A stretch of DNA of 64,000 nt from positions 2,170,001-2,234,000 of the forward strand of contig OZ241979.1 of the NCBI GenBank assembly GCA_965204235.1. Reading direction: 5' to 3'. This document shows, piece by piece, positions 17,227 through 23,798 of this stretch. The notes under the pieces are model-generated. The model ran no database searches, was not told the origin of the DNA, and saw only the letters and a program-made list of their open reading frames with translations. The stretch is from JAJDTQ01 sp965204235. GTDB lineage: Bacteria > Desulfobacterota > Binatia > UBA9968 > JAJDTQ01. Position 1 is the first letter of the stretch. Each line of letters begins with the position of its first letter. The translations under genes and the position numbers were made by a program.

Positions 17227-18000
17227 TTGAAAGTCGTCACATGGAACCTGAACTCGGTGCGCGCGCGCGAGGAGCGCCTGTTGCGCTGGCTGTCGCGGGA
17301 AAGCCCGGACGTGGTGTGCCTCCAGGAGACCAAGGTCACCGACGACCGGTTTCCCCACGACGCGGTGAAGGAGCGGGGTTACCACGCCGTGGTGCACGGC
17401 CAGAAGACCTACAACGGCGTGGCGATCCTGTCACGGGAGCCCATCGAGGACGTGCGCACGGGGTTCGACGACCGGGTGGACGACCCCCAGGCGCGCTGCA
17501 TCAGCGGGATGGTCCGGGGCATACGGTTCATCTCGGTGTACGTTCCCAACGGGGACAAGGTGGAGTCCGACAAGTACGCATACAAGCGGGAATGGCTGGA
17601 GCGGCTGCTCGTCTATCTGGACGGGACCCGCGTCCCGGACACGCCGTTGTTGATCTCCGGGGACTTCAACATCGCGCCGGACGAGGCGGACACGTCGGAC
17701 CCGGAGTTCTGGCAGGGCACGGTGCTGTTCAACCCCGAAATGACCGGGGTCATGACGCGGCTGCTGGACTGGGGCCTCCGGGACGTGGTGCGCATGCACA
17801 ACCCGGAGCCGGGGCTCTACTCGTGGTGGGACTACCGGCATCTCGCGTTCGCGAGGAACCAGGGGTTGCGCATCGACCACATACTCGCCACCCCGGAACT
17901 GGCGTCGCGCTCCACGTCCGCGGGCGTGGACAGGGACGAGAGGAAAGGCTCCAAGCCTTCGGACCACGCTCCGGTGACGGCGGAACTGGACTGGCCATGA
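17227..18000 (+). CDS. xthA: Exodeoxyribonuclease III (XthA/ExoA, AP endonuclease family)
   Basis: A 257-residue Mg2+-dependent phosphodiesterase that nicks DNA at abasic sites and has 3' exonuclease activity in base-excision repair. It opens KVVTWNLNSVRAREERLL, with the catalytic Asn in WNLNS and the metal-binding Glu in CLQETKVTD. It continues with YNGVAILSR, ISVYVPNGDK, LISGDFNIAPDEAD (catalytic Asp/Asn), YSWWDYR, LRIDHILAT and the final SDHAPV (catalytic His). All expected catalytic motifs are present and the length is normal. The start is taken as TTG 17227 because GGGAGGAG lies just upstream and the family begins MK(I/V)xTWN. No ATG is available upstream at a suitable place. Confidence 0.93.
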   Translation: MKVVTWNLNSVRAREERLLRWLSRESPDVVCLQETKVTDDRFPHDAVKERGYHAVVHGQKTYNGVAILSREPIEDVRTGFDDRVDDPQARCISGMVRGIRFISVYVPNGDKVESDKYAYKREWLERLLVYLDGTRVPDTPLLISGDFNIAPDEADTSDPEFWQGTVLFNPEMTGVMTRLLDWGLRDVVRMHNPEPGLYSWWDYRHLAFARNQGLRIDHILATPELASRSTSAGVDRDERKGSKPSDHAPVTAELDWP

Positions 18001-18066
18001 AGGCGAGGGCGGGTCGGGGGTCCGCGAGGGCGCGCCGGACCCCCGAGTCACGAGACTACCAAGGGG

Positions 18067-18579
18067 CTACTTCTTCCGCGGCACCGCGGCCCACGCTTCG
18101 ATCTCGATGAGCATGTCCGGCAAGTCGATGCCCACGCCCCGCAGCAACGTGGCGGGACGAGGATGGGCGCGCAGGTCGGGCTCGTGCTCCTCGAAGAACT
18201 TGTACATCTCGTCGCGCATGTCGAACACGTCCTCCCTCCGGGTGAGGAAGTAGCGCAGCATGACGATGTGCTTGAGCTCGCCGCCCATCATCTCCAGGTT
18301 GTCCTTGATGTCCTGCCACGCCTGGCGCGTCTGCTCCTTGATGCCGCCCACCACCTTGCCGCGCCCCTCCCGCTCCTCCGCGGGGTTCCGGTTGGGCGCG
18401 TCCTCGAACGGGTCCCGTCCGGTGGAGCCCGAAAGGAACAGGATATCTACGTCGCCGCGGGTGCGGAACCCGGTGGCCCAGTTCATCCTCTCCTTGTGGT
18501 AGTGCGGCCAGAGCGTGCCCCAGTCGTACTCGGTCTTCTCCGCTTCCTGCCGTTTCAACGCTTCCGGGTTGGTTGCCAT
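18067..18579 (-). CDS. RidA/YjgF-family protein
   Basis: A 170-residue member of the RidA (YjgF/YER057c/UK114) superfamily, longer than canonical RidA (about 130) because of an N-terminal extension containing KTEYDWGTLWPHYHKE. The core shows DILFLSGSTGRD, TRQAWQDIKDNLEMMGGELKHIVMLRYFLTRREDVFDM and the ending RPATLLRGVGIDLPDMLIEIEAWA. Canonical members deaminate reactive enamines and imines; extended relatives have diverse or unknown roles. The Arg that binds the carboxylate in active RidA corresponds to the Arg of RPATLL or LLRGV, so deaminase activity is possible. AGGAGG lies just before ATG 18579. The gene is alone on this strand, and the 474 bp upstream of it are filled by two repeat elements. 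Confidence 0.85.
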   Translation of the reverse strand: MATNPEALKRQEAEKTEYDWGTLWPHYHKERMNWATGFRTRGDVDILFLSGSTGRDPFEDAPNRNPAEEREGRGKVVGGIKEQTRQAWQDIKDNLEMMGGELKHIVMLRYFLTRREDVFDMRDEMYKFFEEHEPDLRAHPRPATLLRGVGIDLPDMLIEIEAWAAVPRKK

Positions 18580-18610
18580 GCTGACCTCCTTCTGGTTCGA
18601 GTCGATAAAA

Positions 18611-18718
18611 TAACCTCTGTTCCATTCCGGCTCGAGGCGCCTCTCCCTATGAAAAAAGCGCGTCCTTCGACTTCGCTTCGCTACGCTCAGGACGAACGGA
18701 GCAATCGTCAGAGTTTCC
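18611..18718 (-). repeat. REP-A element, near full length
   Basis: One end reads AACCTCTGTTCCATTCCGG, the other GCAATCGTCAGAGTTTCC. The core (GCGTCCTTCGACTTCGCTTC, then GCTACGCTCAGGACGAACGG) lies between them. The two ends are imperfect inverted copies (GGAAACTCTGA versus GGAACCTCTGA in the best copies), so the unit is a MITE of about 108 bp. It abuts the MITE-B element that follows. Confidence 0.85.
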
Positions 18719-18997
18719 CGGCTCTTCAGGCTTTCGTGTAGGTTGTGACGCTTCCTCCCACGCGAAGAACTCCGATTCCCTCCCCCTTGAGGGGGAGGGT
18801 CAGGGAGGGGGGCCTCCGTGCCACCGGACCCATCGGCGCCGGCGCCAACGGGCAGACGGCTGAAACGGGTTGGACCGGTCCGTGTAGAGGACTCCTCCCC
18901 GCAACCCCGCCGTACCCCCCTCCCTGTCCCTCCCCCTCAAGGGGGGAGGGGACGCTACACCGTGAGACCCTGCCCACACGAATCCCTGAAGAGCCGG
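18718..18997. repeat. MITE-B element, most complete copy (about 280 bp)
   Basis: The left end CCGGCTCTTCAGGCTTTCG and the right end, read inward as CCGGCTCTTCAGGGATTCG, are near-perfect terminal inverted repeats, extending as GTGTAGG and GTGTGGGCAGG. A second nested pair is CCTCCCCCTTGAGGGGGAGG at 18780 and its counterpart at 18932. TTTC flanks both ends and may be a 4-bp target duplication. The interior has no open frame of known family. Together with REP-A it accounts for the whole 18580-19053 gap. Relatives lie at 30.7, 34.4, 44.1, 52.6 and 55.4 kb. Confidence 0.85.
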
Positions 18998-19053
18998 TTT
19001 CCTGAAATCGGAATCCACGGAACGGGTCTCCGGTGCCCGGCTCCTGTTCCGGC

Positions 19054-19656
19054 CTATCCCAGGCCGATGAAGGGAATGGTCTTGCCCTCGGTGCGTTCGA
19101 GATAGCGCACGAACCGGTACTTGTTCTCCGCCAGGTCGGTGTCGGGACGCGGGATCCGGCGGTGCACGAGGCTCTCTTCCACCTTGCACACCACGTAGTG
19201 GAGCCCCTCCCCGGTCACTCCCGGCAGGCCGTGCCGCCGGAACCCGTCGAGGTCGCGCACGGTCACCGCGGACTCGACGCCGCACGCCCGGGCCATGGCC
19301 GCCAAGTCGCTGTTGCCCCAGGTCGCGGTGGGCTCGCTGATGGCGCTGCCGCTATAGACGCCGTTGTCGAACACGAACACCGTCAGGTTGGAGAGGCCCA
19401 GGTTGCCGAGGGTGGGGAGGTTGAACAGCGACAGCAGCACGCTGCCGTCCGACTCCAGCACGATGACGCGGCGGTGGGGCAGGGCCAGGGCCAGCCCCAT
19501 GCCCACGCCCGTGGCGCATCCCATCATCCCCACCAGGAGGTTGCCTTCGTGTCGGGACAGGTGGAACCACTCGATGCGTTGACCGCTCTGGGACGTGAGC
19601 ACCAGTTGATCGGTCATCAGGGGCGCCATGAGCTCCATGCAGTCGCGGCGGATCAT
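19054..19656 (-). CDS. TPP-dependent decarboxylase, beta (TPP-binding) subunit, sulfopyruvate/phosphonopyruvate decarboxylase type
   Basis: A 200-residue stand-alone C-terminal TPP-binding domain. It has GNLLVGMMGCATGVGMGLALALPHRR followed by VIVLESDGSVLLSLFNLPTL, the degenerate GDG-type TPP-Mg motif (SDGS) with the second ligand Asn in FNL, and then NLTVFVFDNGVYSG. Separate alpha and beta subunits of this size are known from sulfopyruvate decarboxylase (ComD/ComE), and related pairs handle phosphonopyruvate. The substrate is unknown: no phosphonate or coenzyme M genes lie nearby. It overlaps the alpha subunit by 4 nt (ATGA at 19653-19656), so the two are made together. Confidence 0.83.
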   Translation of the reverse strand: MIRRDCMELMAPLMTDQLVLTSQSGQRIEWFHLSRHEGNLLVGMMGCATGVGMGLALALPHRRVIVLESDGSVLLSLFNLPTLGNLGLSNLTVFVFDNGVYSGSAISEPTATWGNSDLAAMARACGVESAVTVRDLDGFRRHGLPGVTGEGLHYVVCKVEESLVHRRIPRPDTDLAENKYRFVRYLERTEGKTIPFIGLG

Positions 19657-20159
19657 CGGGCGAACTCCCCCGAGAAGACCAGGGCCACCGGGGCGCGCAT
19701 GGAGTCGCTGACCCGCTGGGCGTCCCGGATGTGCCGCTCGAGGTGCTCTCCGTCCTCGACCACGCGGTATTCGAGGCCCAGCCCCTCCAGGGTCGGGAGC
19801 ATCCGCATGCCGATGGTCACGTAGAGGAAGCTGTTGCGTTGGTCTGCGAAGCTGCCCAGAAAGCCCACGAGCAGCAGTATCGGCACGCCCATCTGCTTTC
19901 CCACTGTGAGCAGCGAGTAGGCGGAGACGTAGGGGCCGGTGCTCTCCATGTAGCAGGCTGCCCGCTTGCCTCCCAGGGCCGCGCCCGCGGCGATGGTGAC
20001 CGCCTCCTGCTCGCTGGCGGTGGGCACCAACCGGACCGTGCCGTCCTCGCGCAACAGCGGCAGGATCTGGCTCAGACGGCTTTCGGGCAGGTACGTCATG
20101 AAATCGATGCCCGCGGCCTTCAGGCCGTGGACGATCTTCTCAGCCAGTGCCGGTTCCAT
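19653..20159 (-). CDS. TPP-dependent decarboxylase, alpha (pyrimidine-binding) subunit
   Basis: A 168-residue TPP-enzyme N-terminal (PYR) domain. It has GLKAAGIDFMTYLPESRLSQ and the conserved catalytic Glu in TASEQEAVTIAAGAALGGKR, followed by YMESTGPYVSAYSLLTVGK. Size and motifs match the alpha subunit of two-chain sulfopyruvate/phosphonopyruvate decarboxylases. The active site should form between this chain and the beta chain encoded directly downstream with a 4-nt overlap. Upstream lies a repeat cluster (20210-20424), so any promoter must be within or just after it. Confidence 0.82.
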   Translation of the reverse strand: MEPALAEKIVHGLKAAGIDFMTYLPESRLSQILPLLREDGTVRLVPTASEQEAVTIAAGAALGGKRAACYMESTGPYVSAYSLLTVGKQMGVPILLLVGFLGSFADQRNSFLYVTIGMRMLPTLEGLGLEYRVVEDGEHLERHIRDAQRVSDSMRAPVALVFSGEFAR

Positions 20160-20209
20160 TTCTTCTCCGGGAAGGGGCGTCGTTCGGCGGCGAGGCCGTT
20201 ACCGGCTCC

Positions 20210-20424
20210 AGAAAACTCGGAACGATTACCCCCGTTCGTCCTGAGTGTAGCGTAGCGAAGAACTCCGTTCATCCCATCCTGAGCGTAGCGTAGCGAGTCC
20301 TCCGTGCATCCTGAGCGTAGCGAGGCGAAGAACTCCGTTCGTCCTGAGCGTAGCGTAGCGAAGTCGAAGGACGCGCTTTCCCACAGGGGGAGGGAGTTCG
20401 AGCCGGAATCGATCAGGGGTTCCT
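20210..20424 (-). repeat. REP-A cluster with several partial cores
   Basis: At least four copies of the CCTGAGYGTAGCG core occur in tandem with spacers such as AAGAACTCCGTTCATCC, between ends GAAAACTCGGAACGATTACC and GGAATCGATCAGGGGTTCC. The right end runs into the M20 peptidase gene and supplies its last codons and stop (20413-20415). Confidence 0.85.
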
Positions 20425-21690
20425 CCAGTTGCAGATGGTCGCCGCGGACAGTGCGTAGATCTTCGACGCCCGCACGATCTCGTCGATGTCGATCTGCTCC
20501 GAGCGCGTGGTCCAGCGCCCGCCGCCGAGCCCGAACTTGCAGGCGGGGATGCCCATCTCGTTGTAGATGTTGGTGTCGGTCCAGATGCTGGAGCGCGCGG
20601 TGGTGGCGGGCGTCGTCTTCTCGCCGAACAGTTCCTGGTGGGTCGCCTCGATGACTTCCACCACCGGCTCGATGCCTTTGGCCTCGTATCCCATCTTCGA
20701 CGTGTACATCTCGATGTCGTACTCGTAGCCCGTGGCGTCCATGACCGCACGCAGCTCGCGCTGGACTTCGATGGGTCGAAGCTCGGGCGGGATGCGCACG
20801 TCCACGTACAGGGAGCAGATGCCAGGGTAGTAGTTGGGCCGGTAGGGCGCGCCTCCCTGCACCGAGCCGATGTTGACCTTCGGGATGATGGGGCCGTTGG
20901 CGGACTGATAGACGCGGTTGGCCTCGAACTCCTCCGCCCATGCGTCCACCGCCTGCACCACCTTGGCCATCTTCAGCACCGCGCTCTGCTCCTCGGGCGG
21001 CTCCTGCCGCCGGGTGACGCCCCAGGCCGCGTGCGGGTTCCCGAAGGTGTCGATGCGGAACTGGGCCACGCCGGTCTGGGCCCAGATGATGGACAACGCC
21101 GACCGGTCGGCCACGATGGCGTAGTCGGACTGGACCCCGTAGGTCAGCAGGTGGCGGGTGCCGGTGCCCTCGCCGCGGTAGGCCCCGGACTGGTAAGGAC
21201 CGATGGGGGTGCGGGAGATCTCGCCGGACACGGCCGCGAGGATCAGGTCGCCCTCGAGCGGCGCGCCGCTCTGCTTGAGCGCCTTGCCCGCCACCATGAA
21301 CGCCGCCAGCCCCGACTTCATGTTGGACGCGGCCAAGCCGTACACCTTGCCGTCCCGGATGGCGCCCCGGAGTTCGCTCCGGGGTTCCAGTTCCCGGCAC
21401 AGCACGAGGTCGTCCTCCCGCCCGGTGAAACTCGTGTCCATGTGGCCGTTGATCATCAACGACGCCCCACCGCCGGCGCCCTGCAGCACGCCCACCGCGT
21501 TCACCCGGTCGGGGTCGATCTCCTGGCGGATGGGCTTGAGACCGTTCCGCCCATACCAGTCGAGGATGAACTCGCCGATCTCCCTCTCGGCCCCGGTAGG
21601 GCTCGGGATGTCCACGAGGTCCCTGGTCAGCTCGGCCAGTTCCCGGCCGTCGATGTGCCGGAGGATCCGTTCCCTCGTCGCCTCGTCCAT
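20413..21690 (-). CDS. M20 family metallopeptidase (ArgE/DapE/ACY1 type)
   Basis: A 425-residue di-zinc amidohydrolase. It has LTRDLVDIPSPTGAEREIGE, the zinc ligands in SLMINGHMDTSF (His and Asp) and the catalytic Glu region AAVSGEISRTPIGP. A dimerisation domain with RIDTFGNPHAAWG follows, then STDTNIYNEMGIPACKFGLG near the end (seen as IWTDTNIYNEMG). Family members deacylate amino-acid derivatives; the substrate is unknown. A GatC-like small gene begins the operon 16 bp upstream. The last residues (NWRNP) and the stop codon fall inside the end of a REP-A element, so the natural C-terminus has probably been replaced by repeat-encoded residues. Confidence 0.86.
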   Translation of the reverse strand: MDEATRERILRHIDGRELAELTRDLVDIPSPTGAEREIGEFILDWYGRNGLKPIRQEIDPDRVNAVGVLQGAGGGASLMINGHMDTSFTGREDDLVLCRELEPRSELRGAIRDGKVYGLAASNMKSGLAAFMVAGKALKQSGAPLEGDLILAAVSGEISRTPIGPYQSGAYRGEGTGTRHLLTYGVQSDYAIVADRSALSIIWAQTGVAQFRIDTFGNPHAAWGVTRRQEPPEEQSAVLKMAKVVQAVDAWAEEFEANRVYQSANGPIIPKVNIGSVQGGAPYRPNYYPGICSLYVDVRIPPELRPIEVQRELRAVMDATGYEYDIEMYTSKMGYEAKGIEPVVEVIEATHQELFGEKTTPATTARSSIWTDTNIYNEMGIPACKFGLGGGRWTTRSEQIDIDEIVRASKIYALSAATICNWRNP

Positions 21691-21706
21691 GCGGTGCGGG
21701 TCCCCT

Positions 21707-21883
21707 TCAGTCCCCGGGCTTCCTGTCGAACCTCATCATGGGCATGACGCCGGTGACGTCCACCTCGTCGAGTTCCTTCAGCAGCTGACGGGTTTCCTCC
21801 GCCTGCTTCGCAATGGACTCGATCTCGTCCTCGGTGAGTTGGAAGCCGTACTCCTCGTCGATCTGTCGAATCCGCTCCTTCAC
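21707..21883 (-). CDS. Small GatC-like protein
   Basis: A 58-residue protein containing FQLTEDEIESIAKQAEETRQ, LLKELDEVDVTGV and the final PMMRF. It resembles GatC, the small subunit of the Glu-tRNA(Gln)/Asp-tRNA(Asn) amidotransferase, and the GatC-like partners of some amidases and peptidases. I prefer the GTG at 21883 because GGAGGG lies six bases upstream; a TTG at 21925 would add 14 residues without support. No GatA/GatB genes are nearby. Since it leads directly into the M20 peptidase (16-bp gap), a helper role for that enzyme is more likely than tRNA charging, but this is inference. Confidence 0.6.
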   Translation of the reverse strand: MKERIRQIDEEYGFQLTEDEIESIAKQAEETRQLLKELDEVDVTGVMPMMRFDRKPGD

Positions 21884-22068
21884 GTCATCCCTCCGATCCC
21901 GACCCTGCTCCCGGATGCCGCCCAACCCGAACCCCTACGGCAAGTAACACGCTGGCCCAAGGCTGTCAAAGCGCGCCGCAGGCGTGTTGCGTCAACCCCC
22001 GGCAGCGGCGTAACCGGCCCGCAACACCTCCCCGAGCCGTCGTTTGCGCTACCACGGCAAAGGCAAGT

Positions 22069-22872
22069 ATGACAACGCCCCATTCCTGGCGCCGGGCGCG
22101 TCAGGGTTTCGCCGACGACTCCACGGCCTCGGAGGCCGCACTGACGGCCGCGGAACGGTCCCTGCGGCAGGAGACCGGGGACGACCGGGAGACGCAGCAG
22201 CGCGAGGCCACCGCGGCCACCGTGGTGGGCGCGTGGCTGAAGAACTTCACGGACGACGTGCAGAGCGAAATCACAGGCATCCAGCGCGCCCTGGACGCCC
22301 TCGGCTTCGTCCTCGACGGCGCGCCCGTCACCCACCAGACGCCCGGGGCCGATACCCGTTTCGACGCCCTCACCGCTTTGATCGAACGCCTTCGGGCGTT
22401 GGCGAACGCGGCGAGTTCGTCGGCAAGGTCATCCCGGGCGGGGGCGGACACGCGCCGGCCTCGGAAGCGCGCTTCCTTCAGTTCAAGCTCGCTGTCCTCG
22501 CCGAGGCGCACCGCCTCCCAGAGAAGCTCGACGTCGGTCCTCATCGCCGTCTCCGAAACCTCAAGGATACGCCTTGGCCGACCGTTCCTACCCCGGTACT
22601 TCGCACCCGCGCCGGCAACGGAATTGCCGGAAGGTCCGGATGCAGCTGACGTAGCCGATCACTACCTGCGCGGCCAGTCGGCACATGCATGGAGCAACTG
22701 GGATCGAACCTCCGAGGTTGGAGCCGCCAAATCGACCGTGGCGAACCTGATACGGTGTCCCTGGATAGTGACTGTCTCGTCAACGCTCTCCCCCACCGAC
22801 GGATGCAGGAGCAGACCTTCGGCACGGTCCGCAAAGGGATCGTCTTCGCGACCGGCCTGGGATCTCAGGTAA
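22069..22872 (+). pseudogene. Chimeric frame: 5' part of an unknown gene joined to antisense of other genes
   Basis: About 109 codons (22069 to roughly 22395) look like real coding sequence: acidic and helical, with AALTAAERSLRQETGDDRET, VVGAWLKNFTDDVQSEITG and IQRALDALGF. After that the frame becomes Ser/Arg-rich (SSSARSSRAG, RRTASQRSS) because it runs antisense through a remnant of an AlbA_2-domain gene and into mcrC. The most likely reading is a gene whose 3' end was lost when the McrBC island arrived. No family recognised for the intact part. Confidence 0.45.
22395..22544 (-). pseudogene. N-terminal remnant of an AlbA_2/Schlafen-type DNA-binding domain protein
   Basis: The first 50 residues from ATG 22544 show the start of an AlbA_2 (divergent AAA-4) domain: ELLWEAVRLGEDSELELKEA and RDDLADELAAFANA, the latter a hallmark of the family. 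In intact proteins this is followed by a Gly-rich turn (GGxLxxGV); here the sequence changes abruptly to ARRRSIKAVRASKR, antisense to the neighbouring frame. The gene has been cut at this point. Such proteins often accompany restriction islands, consistent with McrBC next door. Confidence 0.6.
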
Positions 22873-23798
22873 GCGTAGATCTGGTACAGGTAGCCGCTAC
22901 GCAGCGTCCTGTTTCGACGCCAGCCCTTCGTCAGTATGGCGTTGAACTTCGTGTCAACCACGATCCTGCGGCAGGATGAGGGGCAATCGAGCATGATGTC
23001 GGTTTGCATGTTCGGCAGGATGCTGGCGACCCCCGCCGTGCTCCATTCGACCTGCCAATTCAACATCCGACCAGTCCTCACACGCCATCCCCTGGACGAC
23101 AGGACGACTTTGTAAAAGCCGCCCACCGCGTGCTCGAAGAGCCAGCGCACCCACCGCTCTTCACGATCGGGCAGCGGGAGCACATTGGCGCCGGCTCCCT
23201 CCGTAGGCAATGCGAGATCGAACGCCAGCTTTGCGGCGGCTACCATGTAGCGATCATCTGCATCATGACGCCCGAAACGGTCGGTGCTCATTTGGCGCCG
23301 TGTCGGCGGAACTCCCGAGACTCCCATCGCTTTCATGTCGTTCGCCAACTTTCGGCAGCGATGGGCAAGTTCATGCCTTCGTACCAGTGGGGATACCGCT
23401 TCCAAAGCGGCCCGAACGAAGCGGTTCCGTGGCGTGTCAATCGTCAGCACACCGAACCGGCAGGCCACGAGACCCCGAGAAAGAAGTTGGCGGCGCTCCG
23501 TGGCAAGTATGTCGATCCTTCCGCGAACCCGGTTAAGCGCGGCTTCCCACCTTCGGTAGCCGAGACTCAATTGCCGGCGCTGCCGCTCTGCGACGGCATG
23601 CGCCAGAATCTCGGCAATGAGATCCGGAAGATCGTCAGGGTTCTCCTCCAGTCCTGCATTGTCCTTGCCGTGCAAGCGAAAAAAATCTGACGCGTAAAGC
23701 ATGAAAAGCCAGAGGTTCCGGACCGGAATGCGCCCGACATATCTCCGACCCGGATCGGACTCATTTTCCGGCACAGAGGTGGCGGCTTCCATCACCAT
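22662..23798 (-). CDS. mcrC: McrC-family protein of a type IV McrBC restriction system
   Basis: A 378-residue McrC homologue, the nuclease partner that binds the McrB ring. The N-terminal region has YVGRIPVRNLWLFMLYASDF and the middle has the conserved RGRIDILATERRQLLSRGLVACRF and TPRNRFVRAAL. The PD-(D/E)XK nuclease core is seen as MQTDIMLD and RRIVVDTKFN, with the Asp/Asp-x-Lys triad. McrBC cuts DNA carrying modified cytosines. The start overlaps the mcrB stop by 7 nt (ATG 23798), with an alternative ATG at 23792. Composition is less G/C-rich than the surrounding chromosome, pointing to transfer. Confidence 0.9.
   Translation of the reverse strand: MVMEAATSVPENESDPGRRYVGRIPVRNLWLFMLYASDFFRLHGKDNAGLEENPDDLPDLIAEILAHAVAERQRRQLSLGYRRWEAALNRVRGRIDILATERRQLLSRGLVACRFGVLTIDTPRNRFVRAALEAVSPLVRRHELAHRCRKLANDMKAMGVSGVPPTRRQMSTDRFGRHDADDRYMVAAAKLAFDLALPTEGAGANVLPLPDREERWVRWLFEHAVGGFYKVVLSSRGWRVRTGRMLNWQVEWSTAGVASILPNMQTDIMLDCPSSCRRIVVDTKFNAILTKGWRRNRTLRSGYLYQIYAYLRSQAGREDDPFADRAEGLLLHPSVGESVDETVTIQGHRIRFATVDLAAPTSEVRSQLLHACADWPRR

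Noticed and set aside
18745..19005. Short open frames inside MITE-B encoding Pro/Gly/Glu-rich peptides
   Set aside because: They follow from the C-rich/G-rich inverted arms, are not conserved in frame between copies and have no ribosome site.
20210..20424. CRISPR array, because of repeated units
   Set aside because: Units are irregular in length and spacing, the spacers are partial repeats themselves, and the same core occurs singly at many other sites.
22395..22872. Distal part of the plus-strand 267-codon frame as a real protein
   Set aside because: It is the antisense of an AlbA_2 remnant and of the mcrC 3' end and has the Ser/Arg-rich composition of a shadow frame.
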